Shown here: one piece after another, positions 27,101 through 36,366 of the stretch
Numbering within the stretch: the stretch's first letter is position 1
How the letters are laid out: the number at the start of each line of letters is the position of its first letter
NCBI GenBank assembly: GCA_905250125.1
Contig: CAJNOL010001213.1
Span: 1 to 64,000, forward strand
Length of the DNA stretch: 64,000 nucleotides
From: Rotaria sordida
Lineage: Eukaryota; Rotifera; Eurotatoria; Philodinida; Philodinidae
Direction of reading: 5' to 3'
Translations under genes and position numbers: made by a program
The notes under the pieces: generated by a model
The model's database searches: none
What the model saw: only the letters and a program-made list of their open reading frames with translations
What the model was told of the DNA's origin: nothing

Positions 27101-29953
27101 TTAATAAGAAGAAAAAATGAAATAATTCTTACCTCCAACATAATCATCATCAAAATCTTCATCACCTTCATTATCACGTGCAAGTAAATTATTTACAGCC
27201 ATATTAACATCTAAATTCTATTTATAAAACAGAAAAGAAAAAAAAGCGTTAATAAATTTTTTTATTTTTTTCTTCAAATTCAACTAACTGTTCTTTGTAA
27301 TTCTCGTAGAATAATATTTCGTGATTTTCCTTGAAGAACAACTTGAACCTTAAAAAAAAAAAAAGATAAATAAAACTCATTTAAAAAAAAAGAATCTCTC
27401 ATTATTTTTCTATTACTTGTTCAATTAATTCATCGGGTACATTCGATGCTGGAATTATAGGTCTTGAACCAAATATAATTCCTGTTCGTCCACGTGCTGT
27501 ACGAATTAAATGATGTCGTTGTCGATTTAATGGATAACCAGTTTGTAATTGTGGTAATAAATCAATTTGTCCATTTGTATTCGTTATAGGAGTAATAGAT
27601 GAATTTGATGATAGAACAAGATTTTCAAATGTTGGTCGATCAAAATTATTTAAACGATGAATTGATTGACGTGATTGTGAACGAGTTATTTGAGAAGATA
27701 CATGTTTAACTTTAGTTTTTGTTGTATCTGTTGGATTTAATTCAATTTTATCAGCTTGTATACGAAATGATACACGACATATTCGACCATCCTAATATTC
27801 AATGATCAAATATAAAAAGAATGACATTGAATTAGGTGACCGATTCCAAATTGAGAAATCAAATATATAACATTTTGTAGAGTAAATCGAGATATATCGA
27901 ATAGTATATAGTAAATTTTATTTTCATAAGATTTTGAACGATCTGAAGTCAATTTACTACTGATCATAGTAGTTCTTAGTATTAGTCAAAAGTGTTTGTA
28001 AATAATATTCTGCATGTGTGCGAAAAATCGTACCCGGGACTAATTGCCACTAGGCAGATACCTTTACAGTTATAGTAGTTTTCAAATTTTTATTTTATAT
28101 GAAAAAGTATACTACTTAGTTTCTTCCATAAATAGCAATAGAAAAAGGGATCACCTCAAATCCAACAAAAAAAAAAACAAACGCAAGCGATTCAGAATTC
28201 ATTTAGTGTCTTTCTGCTTCTAAAAATCCAATCGATTTCGTTAAATATACGTTTGTCTGCTGCTGATAACACTGGAATAGAACGCAGTGTAGATGTCATA
28301 ATTATGGTTACATATATGAATGTTTTCTCCGTCGCCATAATACATGTTCATCTTCATATGATTTCTTATTATCGATAGATGAGTTTCCATTAAAAGCGAA
28401 TTCTCCGAGTAAAACAATATCGCTTTTCACTTCTGTGACCTATTCTCAAGTACAATAAATTACTTGAGAAGTCCCCTAAAAAAAGTCGATTTTGTGATTT
28501 CTAGCTCGTTAGATAGAGCAAAGCGTCTAGTTATTGAATGCACTATAGTCTATTGATTTTGTGATGAGATTTAAGGATATTACATAGGTCTTTCTGGACG
28601 TTCCAAAGAAGAAAATAACGTTTTTCTTCAAAATAGGATTTTTTGATTTTTACGTTTTCGTGCGTTCCAGATTTCTCTGTCATTTTAAACGCTAGAAAGC
28701 TGGGCTTGGTGTCAAAAGAAAGGCAAAAATTATCTCTACAATTTAACAGAGTCGAACTTTTTGATTTCCTCATTAATGTTTATAAAAAATTAACTATTCT
28801 GAACCTATATCCCTTAGATTTTTCATACTTCATCAGGAAAATTCTCTAAAAACACAAGCTAAGAGAAAATTGAAAAATCAGACTCTATTAAGTTGTAGTG
28901 CCACATCGTGGCTACATTTTAAAACCAACCCGACCTTTCTAGCATTTGAAATGGCGGAGAAATTTGAGACGCACGGAAACCTAAATTTTCATCTATAATC
29001 TTAAGCTAACTCTTCGTAGACTCAATCTATCGAGCTGAAATTCTTACTGTGAGGTGTCTAGATCAAGATACACCTTCACTGGAAATTTCATCCAGATTGG
29101 ATGCTCGAAAAAAAAGTTTCATTTTTGAGGAGAAGGCCTCCTTAATCATGATCGAACTGGTTTCTATTCCTATACTTTTATATAAATAGCAGTTTAGAAA
29201 AAAATTAAAAATATTTTGAAATATCGAGATTTCATATATTGCTGGGTATGATTTTAAATCCGAACTAGAGCCATGCTCTGGGTCTATATTGAATATCTCT
29301 GATCATTCTATTTTTGATAGGAAAAAATGCGATTTTCTAATAATTTATCGTTGTGATCCGTATAAATTGCCCGCAAACACTATTTGAAAATTTCTCAAGA
29401 TGAATATTTGATGGCTAAATTTGCGGACAATTTATACAGATCACAACGATAAATTATTAAAAAATCGCATTTTTTTCTATCAAAAATAGAATGATAAATG
29501 TTAAAATATAGCTCTACAAAATTGTATACAAGGAAAATTTACTAACACTTTTGACTGATACCAATAATCCTTCTGTGAATACACACTACGAATTACATGG
29601 TGTATATTAATTTCTCAATTTAGAATAGGTCACTTAATTCAATAGGATCGTTTTCTTTTTTTTTTTCTTTTTAGTAGAATAAAAATTTACTTGAAGTAAA
29701 AAAGCGATATGTCTTGATGAAACTACTGCTTGTTGTACAGCAAGATTTGTAAATGGAGCAAATACATTTGAACATATACAACCATTTGTTGTTATTTGAT
29801 CTGATATATCTTGAAGTCTATTAAATTAAATAAAAATTTCATTTTGAATTTAACAAAAAAAAAAAAAAAAAAAAGAACAAAATTTTACTTCGATTCAAAA
29901 TTTTGTTCGGTAATAGGTGATTGTTGAATAAATACATGCGTTGAATATTCCAT
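7943..29953 (-). CDS. UBR5: UBR5 / hyd-type HECT E3 ubiquitin ligase, at least 22 exons
   Basis: Giant E3 ligase of the N-degron and protein quality-control pathways; a C-terminal HECT domain takes ubiquitin on a cysteine. Exons (high to low): 29889-29953, 29691-29817, 27417-27791, 27289-27348, 27133-27217, 26925-27071, 23500-24945, 21220-21324, 20312-21135, 17577-18732, 14513-15868, 13058-13350, 12774-12999, [gap], 12355-12580, 12098-12301, 9670-10322, 9389-9614, 8566-8691, 8361-8505, 8214-8299, 7943-8155; phases agree. About 2,710 residues plus the hidden exon (human 2,799). Domains in order: N-terminal beta-propeller halves; UBA ([18 protein letters not shown]...); UBR box with [23 protein letters not shown] and [20 protein letters not shown]; long acidic and Ser/Asn-rich linker with Asn and Ser homopolymers from trinucleotide repeats; [23 protein letters not shown] domain (EKITGMLLE), which binds PAM2 peptides; HECT with catalytic Cys in [14 protein letters not shown] and final FGFV. 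The ATG at 29951-29953 gives [11 protein letters not shown], in register with vertebrate UBR5. Confidence 0.95.
8880..9310. repeat. Repeat family B fragment in a UBR5 intron
   Basis: The 697-nt intron 8692-9388 holds a segment (GTGAACTATGAATAGCCTGAA...) related to 18890-19290, to the complement of 19780-19920 and to parts of 22990-23300. The order of landmarks (a cytosine-poor A+T stretch, TTCATAGCTTATTACTAC-like motif, then a TTTTTGAATTGCGACTTGA-like motif) is shared. Its mobile class is unknown. Confidence 0.4.
11405..11915. repeat. Long inverted repeat in UBR5 intron
   Basis: Arms about 11405-11590 and 11728-11915 are complementary, from CAAAAGTTCTGGCCA on the left to TGGCCAGAACTTTTGG on the right, with inner arm ends CTGATAGACGACTACAT and complement. 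The loop is about 140 nt. The 1.78-kb intron 10323-12097 that contains it has no recognised exon. Confidence 0.7.
12601..12700. other. Assembly gap of 100 N inside UBR5
   Basis: Exactly 100 N, the usual placeholder for a gap of unknown size. It lies between UBR5 exons 12774-12999 and 12355-12580. The former ends in phase 1 and the latter needs two incoming bases, so the two cannot be spliced directly. At least one exon, of length 1 modulo 3, must lie in or beside the gap. Confidence 0.95.
13351..14512. other. 1.16-kb UBR5 intron without a recognised element
   Basis: The flanking exons join in phase (TAITG then SMFVGDNP). I see no clear long inverted repeat here, unlike in the other long introns; only short direct similarities around 14280-14430 (GGATCCGAACC-, ATTCGAACCTGA-like units). 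Confidence 0.4.
16195..17445. repeat. 1.25-kb palindromic element in UBR5 intron, including foldback family A
   Basis: Outer arms match: AATAGCTCTTGAAATTCTC near 16215 and its complement near 17420. Further in are GAATCGTCCAG and complement, a poly-C run at 16477-16490 facing a poly-G run at 17170-17180, and the family A hairpin (GTTTGAAAGAGCGTGTC at about 16745, complement at about 16945). The element occupies most of the 1.7-kb intron 15869-17576. No coding sequence is seen. Confidence 0.7.
18870..19920. repeat. Nested inverted repeats in UBR5 intron
   Basis: The outer arms (about 18870-18990 and 19790-19920) pair through TTATGAATATCCTGAAAAGA and its complement. The inner arms (about 19310-19440 and 19670-19780) pair through ATATCATTCGATAGAGAACC and its complement. 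The sequence belongs to repeat family B. It fills the 1.6-kb intron 18733-20311. Confidence 0.6.
21960..22570. repeat. Near-perfect 600-bp inverted repeat in UBR5 intron
   Basis: Arms about 21960-22245 and 22285-22570 with a loop of about 40-60 nt. Long stretches are identical complements, for example ATCTACAAAGTTTCAAAG at about 22187 and its complement at about 22325, and CTACTTATGGACAAAAT at the right outer arm. The high arm identity suggests it is the youngest foldback in the cluster. Confidence 0.85.
22635..22945. repeat. Second inverted repeat, adjacent in the same UBR5 intron
   Basis: Arms about 22635-22775 and 22830-22945 pair through AACAAATCGAATGG, GACAGATCTAGTTGTGAGTA and AGAATGTTTCCTTTCC with their complements. 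The loop is about 50 nt. Confidence 0.75.
23270..23410. repeat. Third, short inverted repeat in the same UBR5 intron
   Basis: TAGAAGTAGATCT at about 23287 and its complement at about 23385, with GTGAAAGTTTCAGATT and its complement inside, form a compact hairpin of about 130 nt. With the two preceding repeats it makes the 2.2-kb intron 21325-23499 a series of three hairpins. Confidence 0.65.
25190..25840. repeat. GTAC-rich degenerate inverted repeat in UBR5 intron
   Basis: The two ends (about 25195-25340 and 25730-25840) are rich in imperfect GGTAC/GTACC and GAGTACT/AGTACTC words in opposite orientation. They look like diverged long terminal inverted repeats of a MITE. Precise ends and a target duplication could not be fixed. 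Confidence 0.35.
25985..26480. repeat. Partial family A copy followed by a short direct duplication
   Basis: 25985-26150 matches the left part of family A (AAAAATTGATCTCAG..., then CCCTATAGCACGATGTTTG as in 31700-31725). After it, 26160-26260 and 26388-26480 are direct repeats built on GGGGAAGC, a short pyrimidine run and AAATTTTTTCTTATGTTATG-like sequence. All of it lies in the 2-kb UBR5 intron 24946-26924; the ORFs here are not genes. Confidence 0.45.
27826..29650. mobile_element. 1.8-kb TIR element with inner hairpins in UBR5 intron 2
   Basis: The ends pair as inverted repeats: GAATTAGGTGACCGATTC at about 27832 and GAATAGGTCACTTAATTC (complementary sense) at about 29623. Inside are two further inverted pairs: about 28645-28705 with 28925-28990, and about 29302-29375 with 29412-29500 (ATTTATCGTTGTGATC and complement). 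The element fills almost the whole intron 27792-29690. No transposase was recognised. Confidence 0.5.
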
Positions 29954-30055
29954 AAAATAAACAAACAAATGAATCTATCTGAAATAAAAATATTAATTTT
30001 TTTTATATATATATATATATATGAAAGAAGAAAAAAAAACATAAAAAAAAAAAAA
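29954..30055 (-). promoter_or_regulatory. 102-nt RTF1-UBR5 spacer with trans-splice-like acceptor
   Basis: After the RTF1 stop the minus strand has T runs and a (TA)n stretch, then TTTTTATTTCAG, and 29 nt later the UBR5 ATG. TTTCAG is a strong acceptor and no donor precedes it between the genes. This fits spliced-leader addition to UBR5 within a polycistron. Confidence 0.55.
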
Positions 30056-33000
30056 CTATTCAGGAAGAATTTTAATCACAACATCAAGTTCAAAATTATG
30101 TGATGTAAATAGTTCATCATTATTATCAGCAAATGATGTAAATGAACCACGTTCATGACTTGTCACCGCTGGAAGTTTTCTTTCTGAAGACTAAAATAAT
30201 AATAGAAAACAAATATATTAGTTATTCAAAATCAATTGAATAAGTATTTGATATTGATTATAAATAGAATATGTTGAACTCTGAATGTTAGGATTAATTG
30301 ATTGACCTTTATACGAAAGAGTTAGAAGGTCAACATTGATTATTTCTTCTGACGAGAATATCTCAATATGGAAAACAAAGTTCATGTCGTTAGAGTCTTC
30401 GTACTTTGACATCCGCAACGAAATTTTCTATTCGAACATTAGTCTGCTGTTCTCCCTTTGTTATGAAATATTCAAAAGAGTATATTAAATGTTTCTGATG
30501 GATTCTTCAATTTTGAAATTAGTTTTTTCAGATATCTAGACTGTTTACTATCGATCTGAGAAATCTATTCTTTTAGTACTTAATTGAAGATGACTAAACT
30601 ATCATTATTAATATTCAAAATCGATCTTCTATGAAATTGTAAATGTTAAATTCAATACCACACACACACACTGTAAACCATAAATATTTATCTCTGTCAT
30701 ATGAATAAAAGAATTCAGATCTTCTTAGAATCTTTATTCTTGAATTATGGCTATTTTAATGAGTTTAGCATCTCCTCTCTCTCTCTCTTCGGATATCAAT
30801 TTTGAAAATTTTGTTATATGAAGTAAACTTGATACTTATATATTTCTCTTTCAAGATAAGAGATACTAGAACATCTGGTACTTTCATAATGAATTAGTCA
30901 TCATTGAATACTTGATCTATATAAAATTTGAACTCAATAATTGATTTTACAGGGGAAAATACGATGCTTTTTTTTTCGAAAATCTCACTAAAATAATCAA
31001 TAACTCAGACATAAAGAGCTATGAACATAAATTCTTTTAGATCTTTTTTAGTTTCAATAGAATTTATTTTAAAGTAAATTATCATTTAGCGAGACTCTCT
31101 CTTTCATCATGCGAAAAATTTCTCATAATGTAATTACAAACTATGGTCTTCTTATTGCCTTTATCATCATATCGAAAATTATAAATCAACTAATATATAA
31201 TTAATCCTTTAAGTAGCAGTGTACTTTATAAAATACGGTTTTTTCGAGTATCTTAATCTTTGAATAATTCGCGAATGCAAAGAGATATTGAGAAGCGGTT
31301 TTCTCTATTACATAGAGGAGACTTCGGTGCATATATCTATATACGAGTTATAATCCTAACGCAGTCACTCAAGTAGTAAGCCTGATGGATTTTTGGAACA
31401 CTACCTCTATTCTAAAAAACTTCTTCGCCATCCCCATATGAGAGTACAGGCATGGGTCGAAAAGGAATCTGAAGGTTTATTAAAAATTTTTGATGAGAAA
31501 TATTCACAACACACACTGCCTCCCATATTAAATATATAGTCTCAAAGAAATTTCATCCGTTGGCTGAGCCATAGGCCTGAAAAGGTTAAGGCCCCCCCCC
31601 CCCCCCCCTCAAAAATCGATCTCAGCCCAGGAACATTCAAATGACATGAAAATTTCAGGATATGTTGGGGCTGGTGAGACATGGCTATGGTCAAATTTTC
31701 AGCCCTATAGCACGATGTTTAACCGAGATATGCACCAAACAAGGGGCAAAAATAGCTTTTTTTAGTATCTCCAAGTTTTCTCTGTGGGTCTTCATTCTAG
31801 ACATTTAATTTTTTGTCTGTTTGAAAGAGCATGTCAGAATGCAGCGACTCTCGTGGCCCTTTTTTTTAAAGTCTTACTTTTTAGAGGAAAAAATCGGAGC
31901 GAAAGTTCAATGACTCAAAAAACCTCTCTAAAAATTGTGCTGCTTCAATAGAGATGTTATCTTATATGATAATAAAAAAGCTCATTTTAAAAAAAGGGCC
32001 ACGAGAGTCGCTAGCCCTGCACATAAGCTTTCAAACAAAAAAAAATATTTGGCTTTATCTCTTACTGTGATGGAGTTCTGCTGGAGATACGTCGTTGAAC
32101 CCATGTTCTGAGAAAAACGAATTTTGTAAAAACCGCTTATTTTTCGAATAGGGGGTGACAAAAATCTTCCAGAATTTTCGGAAAAAAAGAAGTGTTGAGT
32201 AAAAGCTTTTGTCATTTATGAAAGAGCATTTGACGAGCTATATCCCCATGAGGTTATCTCAATTTCGATCATTTTGAGGAGGGTGGCCTTAATAAAACTG
32301 AAAGATTCTTAGAAACAACTAATTCTTTTGTTTTAAAAAAAAAAAAGGTCAAATATCTATCGGGATAGCCATTCAACCGCTAAGTTTATCTGGAATCAAT
32401 CATTTTATGATTATCTTGAACTCAATACGAATTGGTTTTTACTCAATATGCTTAACTTCGGTGAAAAAGGAATGTCTAATTGAATATTCATGCACAGAAT
32501 AATCAATTCGTTTTTTTTTACTATCTGTCTATGAATTGATATTTGAGTTGTTGTAATTGCTGCTTTTTTAGCCTTTTGTTCTTCCTAAAACAAAAAAATA
32601 CATATAGTTTTAATTTTTCTTGACTAATAAACATACTTCTTCACGTTTCTTCTTTGCTTTTTCTTCATCAGCTGCACGTTGCATATGTAATTCTCGAATT
32701 AATTCGTCTTTAGTTTGTTGAGCCTAAAATAAATTAATTATTTAAACTGTTCTTTTCTCTTTTTGAATATTAATATTAACTTTTGAAACCAGAATTGGTG
32801 CACATCGACGACGTGTAAATGGATCAGCTTGTACATTTCGATTTTCTTGAGCTTCACGCTATAGAATAATATTAATTTGAAGATTTATTATGATTAATTT
32901 TAAAATATATTTATTTACAACTAAAGCATTTTCAACATTTTGTTGCGTACTTTTTCGGTTTCGTCGATTGATTTGCCTGGAAGAAAAAAAACAAAAAAAA

Positions 33001-35005
33001 AAGATAAAATAAAATTAATTTTAAATGATATGTTACATCATCGAAATTTTTGGCAACATTCTACAGTATCTCTCAATTCGAATCTTCTATTGTACGAAGA
33101 AGTTTATTCAATATTTTTAAAAAAATTCTAATTTTATGATTATAATTACTTACGTTAAAATTGAATTATTTGCTTTTCGTATTCGATCGATTTCAGAAGC
33201 ACGTTCTTCCATTTCATCTAATTTTTTTTTTAATTCATTTTCTCTTTTAGTATCATTTTCATCTCTTGCTATTTCCTAAATAGATTTATAAATATTTAAA
33301 GAAATATCTTTTTTTGTTTTTACTAGATCTTTAAATAATTCTTGTTTTGTCATTGCATAATTAATTGGTGCTTTTCGAAAACGTTTTTTTTCTTCGACAA
33401 TTTTTGTTATTTCTCTATTACTATAAACATAATGTTTAAATTTATTAATTGTTTTTCTTTTATTTTCAACTTGTTCTAATGTTGGTAATGGAATATTCTA
33501 AAAAGAAAAGTATTTCTTTTATTGAAATTTATTTGATTTTTAATATTTAACCTGTTTAATTGATGTTTCACGCCAACGTTTAAATTCTGAATCGGATATT
33601 TCACTATTTGAAACAAATTCAAGACGAAATACACGTTCATTATGTCCATGTCTAAGAAGAAAAAAAACAAATCATAGAATTTCAATGATTTTGTTCGTTT
33701 TTCTTTTTTTTTTTTGTTTATACTTTAAACGAAGTCCTTTATTTGTACGTGTTGGACCAAGATTATAGATTTTACCTGTTTCAACAACATCACGAATTTC
33801 ACAAACCTTAACAAAAATAAAATATTTATTGATAAATTAATAAAGAATTTTTAATTAATTTTACACGATAAACCGGTTTACCATTATTTTGTCCAATATT
33901 AATTCTAACAAAAGCACCTTTTGCTACATCAGCAAAAAATGGTGCATGACACCATCTATATGTTAAAAGTATTATAAATTATTCTTTCGAAATAAAAAAG
34001 AAATGATTTACTTTTCCATTCGAAAACGAGATAAAACCATTGGTTTTAATTCAGATTTTGTTGTTATACGTGTTAATCTTTTATTTCTAGATTCTTCTTT
34101 TTGAGAATCTTTCTCATGATCATCAGGTGATCTGAAGAAAATAATTTAATTCATTAAAAAAAAATAAAAATTTCTTTTTAAAATAAAACCGAGATCGTCG
34201 ACGATGATCATCTTCATCGTCAGAACTTGATGTTGCATAAACATCAGCTACTTTCCATTTTTCTGTTTTCTTTGATTTAATTGATTTTTCTTTAATTTCA
34301 TCATCACTAGATGAAAGATCAACGGGTTTTGGAAGAGATTTTTTTATTTTTTCATCTATAATACATAGATAAATATAATCAAGTTATAAAATTACAATTA
34401 GATTTTCAAAATAACCTTGTTTTTTCTTTCGTTCTTCAATTAAAACTTTTAATGATTTACTATGTTGTGTTTCTTGTTGTTTTGATGCATTAACTTGTTT
34501 TCGACGATTAGCTGATGAATAATCATCATCATCATCATCTTGTGCATATATATTAATATCACCAAATAAATTTGTTTTTATTTTTGGTTCATTATTAATA
34601 TCATCATGATTTGTTATTTTTGATTTAAGTTTTTTACTTATTTCTTCACTAAGAAAAGAAAAATCTATTTATATATATATATATATATTAAAGATATAAA
34701 AATTATTTTCTTTTACTGATGTTTTAATACTTCACGTTGTTCATGTCTTTTTAATAATTCTGCTTCACGTTCACGTTCAGATAAATTTTTTAACCATGCA
34801 CGATCTTCTGCATTACCAAGATATTTATCATCATAACCATCAACATCTATTTCTATAAACAAAAAAAAAAAAAAAAAAAAAAAATGAAAAATAATAATAA
34901 ATATTAATAAAAATCTAATATTATACTTTCTGAATCTAATTGATCATCATCAGAATTTGAGTCACTACTTTGTCGATGTCGTTTTCTTTGCTCGGATTTA
35001 CTCAT
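30056..35005 (-). CDS. RTF1: RTF1, Paf1-complex subunit with Plus3 domain, 15 exons
   Basis: Nuclear elongation factor of the Paf1 complex, needed for H2B ubiquitination and for keeping Paf1C on RNA polymerase II. Exons (high to low): 34927-35005, 34717-34846, 34416-34648, 34190-34355, 34012-34131, 33865-33955, 33724-33806, 33552-33651, 33324-33497, 33154-33275, 32919-32976, 32782-32859, 32637-32723, 32522-32584, 30056-30190; phases agree. About 572 residues (human about 710). It starts [20 protein letters not shown], then a charged region and [14 protein letters not shown]. The Plus3 domain runs from [19 protein letters not shown] through [13 protein letters not shown] to [16 protein letters not shown] coiled coil and [10 protein letters not shown] follow, and the C terminus [15 protein letters not shown] matches the family end. 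All introns are under 100 nt except the last (2.3 kb, family A repeat). No acceptor-like site precedes its ATG, as expected for the first gene of a polycistron. Confidence 0.93.
31580..32290. repeat. Foldback repeat family A, copy in last RTF1 intron
   Basis: It starts with an 18-nt C run (about 31591-31608), then the family segment ATCTCAGCCCAGGAACATTC. A hairpin follows, with arms at GTTTGAAAGAGCATGTC (about 31840) and AAGCTTTCAAAC (about 32027). It lies inside the 2.3-kb intron 30191-32521, otherwise AT-rich with no recognised feature. The ORF at 31982-32215 is a hairpin by-product. Confidence 0.6.
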
Positions 35006-35373
35006 TATCAAAAATTGTAAATGAAAATATACAATGTAATTATACTCTTCTTTTCATAACCCCTTATTATTCTTTTTCTCTATATTCATATTAACTAAAT
35101 CGATTATCCAATGAAATTCTTAAGGAAAGATGGCGCTGAAACAAGAATTTTATTTTTAAGTAAAATCACAATTGATATATAGATAACATGTAAAGAATTT
35201 CTTTTTAATAGATTATATAATATCTCAAAATGTTTGCCTAATAATATTATGAAACGATTGAATGGGTTTTTTTTGTTCTGAATAACTTGTGAGAATTTCA
35301 TCTGTCATGAATGGTATTGCAAAATTCATAGAAATTTTCAAATTACATTAGAAATTGGAATGTCTATCGATAA
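35006..35373 (-). promoter_or_regulatory. Proximal upstream region of RTF1
   Basis: AT-rich, without a recognisable motif. It is the likely promoter and 5' leader of RTF1, and perhaps of the whole four-gene run. A hAT element begins 377 bp upstream of the ATG. Confidence 0.35.
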
Positions 35374-35381
35374 GTATGGAA

Positions 35382-36358
35382 CAGAGATGTTGGTGAATAA
35401 TATTTTTTTGACCCGATCCGCGGGATACTTCACGGGCTGTCCGCGGGTTAATGGAGATAGTATTTATGAAAAATTCACAAGTTTAGTATATCGATACATT
35501 CGTTTTTTTTTTATTCGTCTTATTAACACAAATGTTTTGACCATCAAAATATTATCTTTTATCCGTGAATACATGCATAAGTATTACAAAATTTAACTCC
35601 TATTATGGTGATAATAATAGCTGTTCAAGAAAATTTAGAATTAGATAGACTATATATCATTCATTCCCGTTTTGTAAAGTGATCTAACTAATAACAAGCC
35701 TTTCAATAAGCTTGGTTTTGTACGTGATTTGCGAGTACAATAAACAAGAACAACTTGAGAAAACTGTCTTTCGACAGTAATTGAGCTTGTTAGAAAAGTT
35801 TGGCTGATGTATTGACTACAAACTATAATAAAAACTGATATACATACGAAAACATAGATTCTTTTGTTGCGGCACTCTGCTCGAAAAAACTAAAAAGACA
35901 GAATAAACGGGAAAAATATTAAGAAAAGATGAAGATGCAAAGAAAAAAAACGATCGAACTTAGTATTTTGTACAAGCAAAATTTCAAATGAGAAGCGCAT
36001 CCAGGTATGTGTATGCTTCAAAACAATTAGGTGAACGACTATAGTCAATACAAATGATACAGAGACTTTTGATGTTAAAGTAAGAATTAATGAGAAAAAC
36101 AAAATCAATTATCGGAGGAAGTTTGAAATGAATGTGTGCATAAATCTATGTAGAAAGAATAAATTAAAGATGAAAAGCAAAATTCATAAACCGGTTGAAT
36201 CGGGTCAAACTCGCAGATTCACGTAAAAATATAACCCGACCCGAGTAACCCGTAAATCTGGAAAATTCTAACCGGTGATCCGTTAGAGGTCCAACCCGGT
36301 CCGCGGGTTACGGGTCGGACGGTTTGAAGCCAAACGGGCTAATCCGTCAACATCTCTG
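35382..36358. mobile_element. Non-autonomous hAT element upstream of RTF1
   Basis: The 977-bp element has ends CAGAGATGTTG (35382) and the complement CATCTCTG ending at 36358. It is flanked by 8-bp target duplications GTATGGAA (35374-35381) and GTATCGAA (36359-36366), one mismatch. The subterminal regions are unusually GC-rich for this DNA (GACCCGATCCGCGGG, and CCGCGGGTTACGGGTCGGAC on the right). The 8-bp duplication and CAG...CTG ends mark hAT. No transposase is encoded. Confidence 0.85.
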
Positions 36359-36366
36359 GTATCGAA

